Assembly: GCF_018812025.1 (NCBI RefSeq)
Contig: NC_063045.1
Coordinates: 13,007,884 to 13,071,883, forward strand
Direction of reading: 5' to 3'
Length of the DNA: 64,000 nucleotides
From: Megalobrama amblycephala
Taxonomy: Eukaryota > Chordata > Actinopteri > Cypriniformes > Xenocyprididae
The position numbers were made by a program, and so were the translations under genes. Below are positions 30,478 to 41,859 of this stretch, in pieces. Below the pieces are notes generated by a model. The model saw only the letters and a program-made list of their open reading frames with translations, had not been told where the DNA came from and made no database searches. Every line of letters begins with the position of its first letter. Within the stretch, counting starts at the first letter, position 1.

Positions 30478-31170
30478 TGTAACTACATGTCAACTAACTC
30501 TCATTAGTAGTCTGTTAGGTTAGGGTTCAGGTTAGTAGAATAAGTTGACATGAAGTTGTAAAGTTACATATAGTCATTAGAATGTCATTGAGGAGCATCA
30601 AAATAAAGTGTTAGCAGATATTAAGCAGACAGTCTACTAATACTCTAATGACTGTTAGATGACATGAAGTTGTAAAGATACTTATATAGTCAGAAGAATG
30701 TTTAAAGTGGACCGTTGAAAAAAAGTGTAACCATATTGTTTATGCAACGTTTTTTCTGAAACATTTTAGTTGGATGTTCGTCTAAGTGATGCTCGTTTTT
30801 TTCATTCAGAGAACATTCAGAAATAATGTTTTCATAACTTAATAGGAGCATTGACAAAACATTCTTAGGACATATTTTTGTTAGCAGAGATGAAATGTAT
30901 GACTGAAATGTAAATGAGAAAAAAAATTTAGCCATGATACAGCTGAAGCAGACATTTTTGAGTTATAATAATTTAATGTTGAGTCCCCCCCACATCTGTT
31001 ATTCCTCTGCCTCATCTGCATGCTACTTCTCATTTCACCCTTCACTCTCTCTCTCTTTTGTTCTTCCTCTCTCTCATTTTCCCCAACTCTCATCACTCAC
31101 TGTCATGAAGCGCTCAAAGCTGTCGCCCTCCGACCTCAGGCAGGTTCAGATGGAGGTCAGGCTTAGAGAA

Positions 31171-31198
31171 GTGTGTCTGTGTGTGTGTGTGTGTGTGT
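31171..31198. repeat. (GT)n microsatellite
   Basis: Near-perfect GT dinucleotide run interrupted once by C. The open frames crossing it are not supported as genes. Confidence 0.9.
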
Positions 31199-31810
31199 AC
31201 GTATGTGTGACTCTCTCCTTTGGCCAGTGCTGCCATGGCAACAGAGGCAGTCGGAACCGAGACCTGGAAGTGTTGTTGAATGCAACAAAGCCCAACATCA
31301 TACATTTCTGTTCTTCACGCCTCCCCTTCTCCTCTCTCTCTGTCTTCCTTGGAAACAGAAAACACACATGCACACAAATAGTCATTCAACTGTAAATAAG
31401 CAACCATTGGTCAACTTATGAGAAATTCCGAGAATAATTTTAAGGTCATGAGGGAAGTTTGGGTTTAGGATTAAAAACTCTCCACCTTCCCCAGCTCCAC
31501 CTGTATAGATGTGCTATGGGTAATTCATGCTTGTACAGCAGCAGCACGTCTTACTTCCTCTACAGCAGCTTATTTGCTCTATTCCGCCAAGACCAAACAT
31601 ATCAATATTGCCAAACACTCCAAGTGTTGTCATGACAGAAATACTCTAAAGATAGTTAGTTGACATGTCGTTGCAAAGTTACTTATAGTAGTAACATGTC
31701 TAAAGTGGACCATCAAAAATAAGTGTAATTATTGTTTTTTGTGCATACAATGAATGTCAATGGGTCAAATGCTGGGTGAATTATACCTTTAAGGCAGAGG
31801 CTCTGCACAC

Positions 31811-32634
31811 ACACCGATCAGGCATAACATTATGAGCACTGACAGGTGAAGTGAATAACACTGATTATCTCTTCAACACGGCACCTGTTAGTGGGTGGAT
31901 ATATTTGGCAGCAAGTGAACATTTTGTCCTCAAAGTTGATGTGTGAGAAGCAGGAAAAATGGGCAAGCGTAAGGATTTGAGCGAGTTTGAAAAAAACTGC
32001 AGCTCTTGTGGGGTGTTCCTGGTCTGCAGTGGTCAGTATCAGTGGTAGGAAGGAACAGTGGTGAACCGGCAACAGGGTCATGGGCGGCCAAGACTCATTG
32101 ATGCACGTGGGGAGCGAAGGCTGGACCGTGTGGTCCGATCCAACAGATGAGCTACTGTAGCTCAAATTGCTCAAGAAGTTAATGCTGGTTCTGATAGAAA
32201 GGTGTCAGAATACACAGTGCATCAGTTTGTTGTGTATGGAGCTGCATAGCTGCAGACCAGTCAGGGAGCCCATGCTGACCCCTGTCCACCACCGAAAGAG
32301 CCAACAGTGGACACGTGAGCATCAGAACTGGACCACGGAGCAATGGAAGAAGGTGGTCTGGTCTGATGAATCACGTTTTCTTTTACATCACGTGGATGAC
32401 CGGGTGCGTGTGCGTCTCTTACCTGGGGAACACATGGCACCAGGATGCACTATGGGAAGAAGGCAAGCCGGCGGAGGCAGTGTGATGCTTTGGGCAATGT
32501 TCTGCTGGGAAAACTTGGGTCCTGCCATCCATGTGGATATGGATGTACTTTGACACGTACCACCTACCTAAGCATTGTTGCAGACCATGTACACCCTTTC
32601 ATAATGTGGTCATAATGTTATGCCTGATCGGTGT
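31811..32634 (+). mobile_element. Degenerate Tc1-like transposon
   Basis: Terminal inverted repeats ACACCGATCAGGCATAACAT (left) and the reverse complement (right, ending at 32634) enclose a broken transposase on the + strand. A frame at 32167-32553 keeps the Tc1 hallmarks VVWSDESRF (second catalytic Asp), QAGGGSVMLW and GPAIHVD. The N-terminal DNA-binding part is out of frame or missing, and the last catalytic residue region is lost. At about 0.82 kb it is shorter than an intact Tc1 element, so it is inactive. Confidence 0.88.
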
Positions 32635-32640
32635 ATATTA

Positions 32641-33335
32641 CAGGGTAAGTTCACCTAAAAAAAAAATTAATTACTCACCCTCATGTTGTTCCACACCAAT
32701 AAGACCTTTGTTCATCTTCAGAACACAAATTACCATATTTTTGATGAAATCCAAGTTTTTTTTAATCACTCATAGAAAGCAACGTAATTACCATCATTCA
32801 TTGTCCAGAAAGGTATTAAAGACATCGATAGTGAACGCAGTTCAACACTTCCATGTTAACGTCCGAACGCCGGCTCAGTATTGGCCGATGCTGTTCACGT
32901 GATCACCAAGATGCATGCGTGTTAGTGCTGACTCAGGAGTCGACCGTTACTGAGCCGGCATTCGGACGTTAACACGGAAGCATTGAACTGCGTTCACTGC
33001 GTCACCTGTGTATGAGTCTGACAGGGTAGATAAGAAAATTGTTGAATAAACACAAAATAATACACAAAAAGTATTCTCGTTGGCTTCATAAAATTAAGGT
33101 TGAACCACTGTAGTCACATGGACTATTTTAACGATGTCTTTAGTACATTTCTGGACCTTGAATGACGGTAATTACAGTGATTTCTATGAGAGATTTAAAA
33201 AAAAAAACCTTGGATTTCATCAAAAATACCTTCACTTGTGTTCCGAAGATGAACAAAGGTCTTACAGGTTTGGAATGACACAAGGGTGAGTAATTTTGAC
33301 TTGGGTGAGTTCATTTTTGGGTGAAATAACCCTTT
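32641..33335. mobile_element. Palindromic interspersed element, full length
   Basis: The left text AATTACTCACCCTCATGTTG and TTGTTCATCTTCAGAACAC is mirrored at the right (GAAGATGAACAAAGGTCTTA; GGTGAGTAATTTTGAC...TTTTGGGTGAAAT). It lies directly beside the Tc1-like element. Same family as 22503-22950. Confidence 0.85.
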
Positions 33336-34359
33336 ATTTGTGTTATTATATGAATTTGCTATAGGCTAACTTATTGGCTGAACATGGTGCTAATCATGAA
33401 ATGAAAAAGAGACATGTTTTGATTTTTTTTTTTTTTACTTGACACTCTTAAAATGGCTCATTGTGCAGGATGCTGACAACAGCATCACTTCCTATGTGAG
33501 AACCTGGCTGTCGCTTTACATTTGGAATATATATTTGTTTTGTTTGTCATTTATTTGATTTGTTTTCCTCGTTATTGTGGGCAGTATTTAAATGACAGCA
33601 GTTAAACTGATTATACTTTTTGTCATTTGATCCTCTGTCTTATTCTTGGAGCTTTAGCTCAGTTTCACTGGTATGATGCAAGTCTTCTCTGTCTGTCTGT
33701 CTATCTTTCACCTCTTTCAGCAGTTAGTGAGTGAGATAGTCAGTGAGTAACCGTCATCTTAATCTACTGGTAGTGATTTGTGACTGCTGTTGAGAATTGC
33801 TTTGGCATTTGCTTTGAATGGATTTATTGACCCCATAATTAATACGTGGACCGGGGGAAAAGTGGAGGTATTTATATAAGATGCAAAGAAATGTGAATAT
33901 AGATGACAGGATCAAAATCTGTACAGCTCTGATTCTTGAGAAGGGACAAAACATGCTTTAGAAGTTTTATTTTTTAATGATACAATTTTTTTTTTTTTCT
34001 CAAAATGTACATTTATTAACTTAATTTGTGTTAATTCCATCAGACACATTAAAAAGCTTGATATTTTAATTTGATCCTTCCAACAACAGTGTAAAGTCTT
34101 CATTTATGTAATAATGGTGTTTAGTAAAGGAACTAAGTGAAAAAAAAATTCTCTAATTTTTTTTCTTGGGTTAGTGTTATTATGAACAATCCAGTTCCTA
34201 AATTCCTTAATTCTCTAACCTCCTTTTTAATATTAAACATATATAACCAATGTTCTTAGGTAACTCAGACATGCAGCTGATGTTTTCATATTTTAACACA
34301 ATAAATTGAGAAAAAGAATAAGACATTTCTTTCATAATTAACAAAAACCTTCACCTGGT

Positions 34360-34920
34360 GTTAAAAACTGATGGAGTTGACAAAGGTCCATCTGGGGCCA
34401 AATACACAGTATATGTGAATCATGAAAAAACATTAGAAGAATTCCCCATGCAGAAAAAAAAAGAAAAAAAAAAAAAAATGAAATCACATTATATAGATTT
34501 TTTGAGAGCACTTGTCAACCATCAGACATAAAACCTGATGGAGTTGACGTCTGACAGAGTTGAGAAAACTGAATATTTTTCCACCTTAACCACATGTTGT
34601 TCAGTGGAGCAATTTTGTTTTCTCAGTTGTAGCTGCCTTAATAAACATATCAAAAATGCCCAGATTTATCCCACAACTATTTACAGAAACTATTACACCG
34701 GGATGATGGAGTTGAAAGTTAAAGCTGTGACTGCAGAGACTTCAACATTGTTTGTATAAAATATAAGAAAAATATATAAAACTTCCAGGACAGTGTCATA
34801 CTGTGAGATCCACAATGAGCAGAAACAAAGGAAAGGGGTCCTCAGAGTTAAAGGTGACCATGAAATTGCCTGATTTATTCAGAATTATGAAAAATCCTGA
34901 CAGAGTTGATGCAAAGTGAG
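34360..34920. repeat. Dispersed GGAGTTGAC-motif repeat
   Basis: The motif TGATGGAGTTGAC or close variants (TGACAGAGTTGA, TGATGGAGTTGAA) occurs at about 34370, 34535, 34551, 34705 and 34893. No gene frame. It is probably the remains of one mobile element. Confidence 0.45.
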
Positions 34921-35554
34921 GACACAATTTATAGGCTTTTTTTTAATGGAAAATATAATTCAAAATTTATTTTTTGTATTGTTCGATATATTACAGATCT
35001 CTGCCTTTCAATTTAAATGTATATTTTTGAATTTGTTGCATTTTTAAACACTTTCTTTGGCAATTTTACAGTGTGACCTCATGCTGAGGCTAAATTACAT
35101 GTATTTTCCAAGTATAGAACATTTATTTAAATAATAGGCTACTAACAAAATTATTTAAAAATAAAAGCAATGAACATATCCAGATTTCCTTTAGATGTAA
35201 AAAGGTGTTTTGATTTTGATTAATTCATTTATTTTTAATATAAAGAGTGTTTTTGTGTATATGACATATCTCAATAATCAGAGACAGGTTACACAGTACT
35301 AAATGCTAATTTATGTCAAATAAAAGAGCATATGGACTGTGCAATCAGTGCAATAATAAAGAAACAATGGAAGATTCCATCTCACACTTGTACTGTGAAA
35401 TACAAATTTAACAGTCAAAATCGAATGAAAAGTATTTGTCACTAGAAAATCTGTTGGCTGTATGGAAAATAATAAAAAATAAAACAAAAATAAAAACAAA
35501 AATAATATATTTACATTTTCTCTCTCTCGCAAATCGCATTGGTGCTCCACACTC

Positions 35555-35672
35555 AGGCGCTGGCGGTAATGCACCATAGAGCTGGTTTGCAAAAAGAAAA
35601 AGTAGAAGAAGAAGATCCCAGTATGCATCGCGGTCCGATCGCGCTTTTGTTGCCGGAAAACCCTTTGGAAGA
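35555..35672 (+). promoter_or_regulatory. smug1: Probable smug1 promoter / 5' UTR
   Basis: The GC-richer stretch GGCGCTGGCGGTAATGCACC ... AGCTGGTTTGC ... AGAAGAAGAAG resembles a sequence seen upstream of many fish genes, possibly a repeat-derived promoter. An out-of-frame ATG at 35623 precedes the chosen smug1 start. The transcription start is unknown. Confidence 0.4.
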
Positions 35673-38600
35673 ATGCAATCACAGCCCGATATTGAGAGGT
35701 AAAACACAAAATAAGAGATAAAATCAGATCTAATGAGCGCTGTTATAAAAGGCGTGTTGTAAGACTTTACGTCAGTGGATAAATGGCTTTTGCCTAATGG
35801 AAGAAAGACTGTAGTGAGACGTGTATCGCCAAATGCATGTTTGCATTGCACAAGAAACTCATAAAGCACCGTTACGAAATGAACTTTAGTCAAACAGAAG
35901 TAATACTGAAGCAGTAATACTCGAGGCTGCATTAAAGCAATGAAACCTGGAGCACAGATCAAATGCCTTTTTACCTCTGCAGTAGATCTACATTTCAAAA
36001 TAGTACAGATACAGTTCAGTGAAGTCCTATTGCATTCTCCAAAATATAATTGCATTTAACTATCATACAAATATAGTTCTGTATAGCAGTTTAGGGTAAT
36101 ACAAATCAGATTCAATACAGCAGAACAGTCCAATATAACCACAGCTGTACTGCAAAATGAACTGTGCAAGATACCGGCAAGTGTAAAGAATTGTGTTTAC
36201 AACAAGTTATGTTCATTTTCAAATAATTTCCCACCTGATTAACAAGCATTCATTTGAGTTCATTTATGCAATAGCCATGCCAACAATCTGTGAACTCAGA
36301 TGGTTATGATTTTTTTTTTTTTTTGTAGGTTGGAAAATGGAGATGCATCTCAGGGAGAAGATCCCACCGGTCTTCCTGTCCCGGCTGCTGACCACTTTTT
36401 TAATAGCTCTACAGTTGCTTCAAGGTTCCTGCAGGCTGAACTGGAGCTGAATGCACGGTTACGGACACTGTCGTTTGGAAAACCGGTGCGATACACGTAC
36501 AACCCGCTTGAGTATGCCTGGGACACACACCGATGCTACGTGGAGACGTACTGTCAGGACGGACAGAGCGTTCTCTTTCTGGGCATGAACCCGGGGCCGT
36601 TTGGCATGGCACAAACAGGGGTCAGAAGAGTTTCATTCTTTATTTCACAATATCTATAAATAAAGACATGCACATAAGGGATAGTTCACCCAAAAATGAA
36701 AATTCTTTTAAAATAAATAAATAAATAAATCACAAGATTTCACATATAATTATTACATATAATTGATATTATATATAATTTGGTAGTGAAACATAAAGTG
36801 TTCCACATTTTATTGGTGCAAGGATGAGTGTATTTTGTGCAACTGCTTTTTATCACTTAATTAGAAGCACAACAAGTACTAAATTGTGTCGTCTGTTACA
36901 TAGAGACCACTGAACAGACATTTAGAAGCTTATTTTAAAATGCAAAGTATTAATTAATTATTATCTATTTTTTTTTTTTACAACTTGTATCAGTGTGTCC
37001 CACTTGAAAACTTGGGCCAAATACAGGAAATGCATCATGAAAGTAGACAATTGGTCAAGTGCAAAGACTGCAAGTGTGGGTGTTTGTACAGGCTCAAAGA
37101 CGCTGCACTCAAATTAATTATGAATAGGGTTGCAAAATTCCAGGAATTTTCAAAGCTGGAAACTTTCCATGGGAATTAACGTGATTATATGGGAATTAAT
37201 GGGAATAAAAAGGGAATTTGCAAAATTGCAGGTTAGCCTATAACAGGGTACTTAAATGTAGTTGAAAAAACATCTTGCAGCATAATTTTGGTTAAAACAA
37301 ACAGATTTAATGCAATTTCAGTTTATTTTTTTACCCTGCTCATTCCTCAATCACATTCACACAGCACATACTTACTGCATGGTCTATTGAGGCCACACCC
37401 CCTGCATGCACTGTGCATTCCTCCAGTCCATAACATGAACATTTGATCAAAAATACAGAAAAAATGGTAGTATTTTGAAATGTAACTACAAGCTTAAAAT
37501 AATGGTTTTCTATTTTAATATACATTAAAATATAATTTATTTCTATGATGCAAAGCTGAATTTTCAGCATCATTATTCCAGTCTTCAGTGTCACATGATC
37601 CTTCAGAAATCATTCTAATATGATGATTTGATGCTCAGTTATCAATGTTAGAAATAGTTGTGCTGCTTAATAACCTGTGATAGGATTTTTGATGAATAAA
37701 AAGTTAAAGAACAAGCATTTATTTAAAATAGAACGCTTTTGTAACAATATACTTCCGTTCAACATTTTGGGGTCAGTAATTTTTTTCTTTCTTTTTTTGA
37801 AAGAATTGAATACTTTTATTCAGCAAGGATGTGTGAAATTGCTAAAAAGCGATATTAAAGTGATATTAGAAAAGATTTCTATTTTGAATAAATTCTGTTC
37901 TTTTTTAACTTTTTATTCATCAATGAATCCTGAATTATTAAACTATTACAGGTTCCAAAAAATATTAAGCAGCACAACTGTTTCCAACATTGATAATAAC
38001 TGAGTATCAAATTAGCATATTAGAATGATTGCTGAAGGATCATGTGACATTGAAATAAATAACACATAACAATTGCTGCAATAAAAATATTTAGTTTACA
38101 TATTCACTAAATTAGAATTAATTGAATGCGAAAAAATAAATAACTGTTATTTCATGTTATGACCAAACAAAATGTTTACATTTATGTTTTTATATGGTAC
38201 ATTTTATATAAATATTATAAATTTATATTAATTTCCAATGAATTCCTATAAATTCTCATAAGTTCCCATAAAGTTTCCCATGTTAAGTTTACAAATTGGA
38301 ATATTTCCTAAATCCCCCAGGTTAAGTTCGCATGGAAAGTTTCTGGAAATTTAACGGAAAACTTCTGCCCCTTTTACAACCCTACTTATGAATGGTAAGT
38401 GCAACATGCAGTATGGTCAAATAAGTCCCGCCTTCTAAATAAAAGAGCCAATCATCGATTGATAAGGTCATCACGTCACTGCAGTGTTCTGAGACTCCGT
38501 GTTTAGGACTGCACATATGGCTGGTCCAACCTGAAAAAATAACGCTTTTTTAACGCTATTTGATCATAAGAAACAACATTTATGGGATTCCTACACTGTT

Positions 38601-39329
38601 TGCATGAGATTTCATAATAATTTCTCATGGTTTTAAAGCAACAATAACTGTAGCAACTTTGGTATTTTGAGGGAAACTGTGGTTAGCAAATTTTTGTGAG
38701 AGACTCATTTGCTGAAAATACACGCTAGTATAACAGTTGCTGGAGAAGACAGTTTAAAAAAAGAAAACAAGTCCAGCTCAATCTCTTTTTTCCTTCACAA
38801 GGTTCCATTTGGTGAGGTAAAAGCAGTTCGCAATTGGTTGAAGATCACTGGAACGGTCGGGCGTCCAGCAGACGAGCACCCAAAGCGCCGAATCACAGGC
38901 CTCGACTGTACTCAGAGTGAAGTGAGTGGAGCCCGTTTCTGGGGCTTCTTCCAAGAGCTCTGCGGTGAAACGCACAACTTCTTCCGCCACTGTTTTGTGC
39001 ACAACTTGTGCCCTCTCATCTTTATGAGTGAGTCTGGCAAGAACCTGACCCCACCTGAACTCCCGGCTGCGGAGCGTGATGCCCTTTTGTCCTGTTGTGA
39101 TAGCGCTCTTTGTCAGGTAGTCACTGCACTGGGTGTCTCAATGGTGATCGGAGTGGGCAAACTCGCTGAGCAACGTGCTCGACGCGCGCTTTCAGAAGCA
39201 GGTATCACAGTGAGGGTGGAGGGGATCATGCATCCGTCCCCTAGAAACCCACTGGCTAATAAAGGTTGGGCAAACATAGCTCGAGATAAACTGGATAATC
39301 TGGGGGTGTTAAGTTTGCTTACCAGATGA
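35673..39329 (+). CDS. smug1: SMUG1 single-strand-selective uracil-DNA glycosylase
   Basis: SMUG1 removes uracil and oxidised pyrimidines from nuclear DNA at the start of base-excision repair. Three coding exons join in frame: 35673-35698 (ATG in MQSQPDIE, donor AG|GTAAAA), 36329-36620 (acceptor TTGTAG, donor GGG|GTCAGA) and 38802-39329. The product is 281 residues, against 270 in human. Both active-site motifs are intact: [17 protein letters not shown] (from residue 94, split exactly at an exon junction, with the catalytic-motif Asn96) and HPSPRNP (His250). Conserved blocks [12 protein letters not shown] and FVHNLCPL are also present. I chose the start at 35673 because exon 2 needs two bases from exon 1 to stay in frame, and only this ATG supplies them. 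The second intron carries a hAT-type element (37126-38385). The stop TGA is the first of eight consecutive in-frame TGA codons (39327-39350). Confidence 0.95.
37126..38385. mobile_element. hAT-type element with 8-bp target duplication in a smug1 intron
   Basis: AGGGTTGCAAAATTCC at the left and TTTTACAACCCTAC at the right are imperfect inverted ends. The 8-bp TTATGAAT flanks both sides (37118-37125 and 38386-38393), the expected hAT target-site duplication. Short subterminal repeats such as GGGAATTAA / TTCCCAT are present. A fragment of the foldback family of 3467-4707 is nested at about 37430-38075. No transposase frame. Confidence 0.85.
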
Positions 39330-39350
39330 TGATGATGATGATGATGATGA
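39327..39350 (+). repeat. (TGA)8 at the smug1 stop codon
   Basis: Eight uninterrupted TGA units begin with the smug1 stop and remain in the coding frame. Confidence 0.95.
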
Positions 39351-40265
39351 CGGCTACTACCTCATACGCATTTTAAAATTCACCCAGCAATGCTTTTGAA
39401 CCTTGCTATTTCCATTTTAAATTACTTCATGAAATGAGACATCGATGGGAGAGGTCATGTATAAAACAACAGATGTTATGCCCATTAATAGAGTACTTTA
39501 TCACTTTATTTTATTTTTTTATGCGTAATATTTATCAGTGTGTGTGTGTGTGTATATATGTCTAGAATTTCTAGAAAAGTTCTTTTGTATGTTAAGATGT
39601 AAAGGTTCCCGATTCTGTCGTAAATGTATTTTCTTTTTTATTATTTTTTTTTTTAAATCAAAAATGTTTTTTTATATGCATTTGGAGTTTGGAAAAATAG
39701 GGTTAAACAAAGGATTCCATATAAATCTAATAACTAAAAACTGTACATTATCAAGATTTGGCTTAAAAACTACTGTGCATACTGCATATAAGTCTTTAAT
39801 TGTAACACACTAACTAACCCACAGTGAGTTCAAGAGGATGTTCGTATAGAGTTCATTCTCATTTTTGCTGTAGAGTGGGTTGTAATTTCATTCTGTGTGT
39901 TAAACCCAAATTGTTGAGTCAAATGTGTAAGTGATGGCAGTAAATTCTACCTCATGTTCATCACCATCCTATAATTTTGTGTTCATCTGTTAATGAAAGT
40001 GTCAAATCATGAAAACATTCATCTCATGTGTATTGAAAAACGTCTTTCTTTTTGGCATGAGGGTTTGTTACTAATAATGTTATAAATAAGATGTTTTTCA
40101 GTTTAACTGGGATCTTCCCCCCCCCCCCCCCCCAAAAAAACCCTTCACATTTGTATTAATAACATTGATTTTAGTGCTTGAGTACAATGTAATCACTTGT
40201 CATTGAAGGCAAAATATAGAAAATCTGAAAATAATGAAAAAATCCAGCCTTTTTGTTGTTTTTTA
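39351..40265. other. smug1 3' UTR / downstream region
   Basis: No further gene. A (GT) run at 39537-39552 and a poly(C) run at 40117-40133 are present. No clear AATAAA signal was identified. Confidence 0.4.
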
Positions 40266-40270
40266 ATATT

Positions 40271-41155
40271 TAAAGGTGCCCTAGAATCAGAATTTGAATT
40301 TACCTCGGCATAGTTAAATAACAAGAGTTCAGTACATGGAAAAGACATACATTGAGTTTCAAACCCCATTGTTTCCTCCTCCTTAAGTAAATCTCATTTG
40401 TTTAAAAGACTTCCGGAAAACACTCGCCGCATTAGACAAGGAAAGGCAGAATTAACGGCTGGATCTGTGCACAGACAAGGTAAGCAAGCAAGAACAACAG
40501 CGAAAAATGGCAGATGGAGCAATAATAACTGACATGATCCATGATATCATGATATTTTTAGTGATATTTGTAAATTGTCTTTCTAAATGTTTCGTTAGCA
40601 TGTTGCTAATGTACTGTTAAATGTGGTTAAAGTTACCATCATTTCTTACTGTATTCACGGAGACAAGAGAGCCTTCGCTATTTTCATTTTTAAACACGTG
40701 CAGTCTGTATAATGCATAAACACAACTTCATTCTTTATAAATCTCTCCAACAGTGTGTAATGTTAGCTTTAGCCACAGAGCATAGCCTCGAATTCACACA
40801 GAATCAAACGTAACCATCTAAATAAATACTTTACTCACATAATTCGAAGCATGCATACAGCATGCATGACGAACATCTTGTAAAGATCCATTTGAGGGTT
40901 ATATTAGCTGTGTGAACTTTGATTATGCGATGTATATATAGTCGAGAGCTCGTGGGGCAGAGGGAGCGCATCTCTTAAAGGGGCGGCGCGCTGAAAAAAT
41001 CAGTGCATAGTTAATGATGCCCCAAAATAGGCAGTTAAAAAAATTAATTTAAAAAAATCTATGGAGTATTTTGAGCTGAAACTTCACAGACACATTCATG
41101 GGACACCTAGGACTTATATTACATCTTGTAAAAAAACAATCTAGGGCACCTTTAA
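40271..41155. mobile_element. Non-autonomous DNA transposon, about 885 bp
   Basis: TTAAAGGTGCCCTAGAAT at the left is mirrored by TCTAGGGCACCTTTAA at the right. The interior (AGTTCAGTACATGGAAAAGA etc.) is a family I recognise from zebrafish and relatives. Non-coding. Confidence 0.82.
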
Positions 41156-41269
41156 ATGAGTTTATTGTAGGAAGAGAAATAGTGTATCTGAACTGGATCT
41201 GGATACACAAAGTAAAGCAAACTTTTTCCCCATTATACCTGTATACCTGTGCAGGAACAATACTCTCAT

Positions 41270-41850
41270 CTTCCTTGAGACTCAGGAGTGCAGAGTGGGT
41301 TTATTATAGTCAATTCTATGAAATACACACAGAGACTGCCCTACTGTCAGTTGCTGAAACTCTTCAACTGGCAAGAGTAAACTCTAAAGGTGATGATACA
41401 CGGGGCAACTTTTTGAGAAATGTTGCTGGGCAATTTTGTCGAGCGATGTTGCTTGGGCACTTTCCCATTGAGAATAGGCAACAAATTTCAAACTAAAGTA
41501 TCCAGATAGAAATTTGTTGCTTATTCTCAATGGGAAAGTGCCCAATCAACATTGCTCAAAAAGTTGCCCTGTGTATCATTGCCTTATATCTCCTTTCCTT
41601 ATTCTATCTAGACCTGTCTGATGCCCAGGGTATTCTGGTTGCTTCAGTCTTACCAACACAGGCAGATCTTTCAAGGTTTTATGGAGAGGAAGGGTGTCAG
41701 CTAATCAGTGGGGTGCCTCAAGGTTCAGTACTCGTTCCTCTTCTTTTCTCCATTTACACAACCTTATTGGACACGATCATAAAAGCACATGGCTTCTACC
41801 ACTGCTGAGCAGATGATACACAGCTCTGTCATTTCAACCTTGGGTCACAC
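41270..41850 (+). pseudogene. LINE reverse-transcriptase fragment split by a hairpin insertion
   Basis: The first piece reads RSAEWVYYSQFYEIHTETAL and the second GVPQGSVLVPLLFSIYTT followed by a stop and ADDTQL. These are RT domain blocks of an L2/Rex-type LINE. The catalytic Tyr of Y-A-D-D is replaced by TGA. The pieces are separated by the foldback at 41391-41583. Confidence 0.75.
41391..41583. mobile_element. Hairpin element inserted in a LINE
   Basis: GATGATACACGGGGCAACTT ... CACTTTCCCATTGAGAATA is mirrored by TATTCTCAATGGGAAAGTG ... AGTTGCCCTGTGTATCATT. The arms are about 85 bp and nearly perfect. Confidence 0.85.
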
Positions 41851-41859
41851 TTTAGATTT

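Noticed and set aside
30934..31395. 153-codon plus-strand frame with CVCVCV run
   Set aside because: The frame is driven by a GT microsatellite and pyrimidine-rich DNA; the opposite strand gives similar frames.
31901..32180. Minus-strand frame 31830-32174
   Set aside because: Antisense of the Tc1-like element.
35408..36055. 215-codon minus-strand frame antisense to smug1 exon 1
   Set aside because: No domain is recognisable; it covers the smug1 promoter on the other strand, and the low-complexity Phe/Leu runs come from A-rich DNA.
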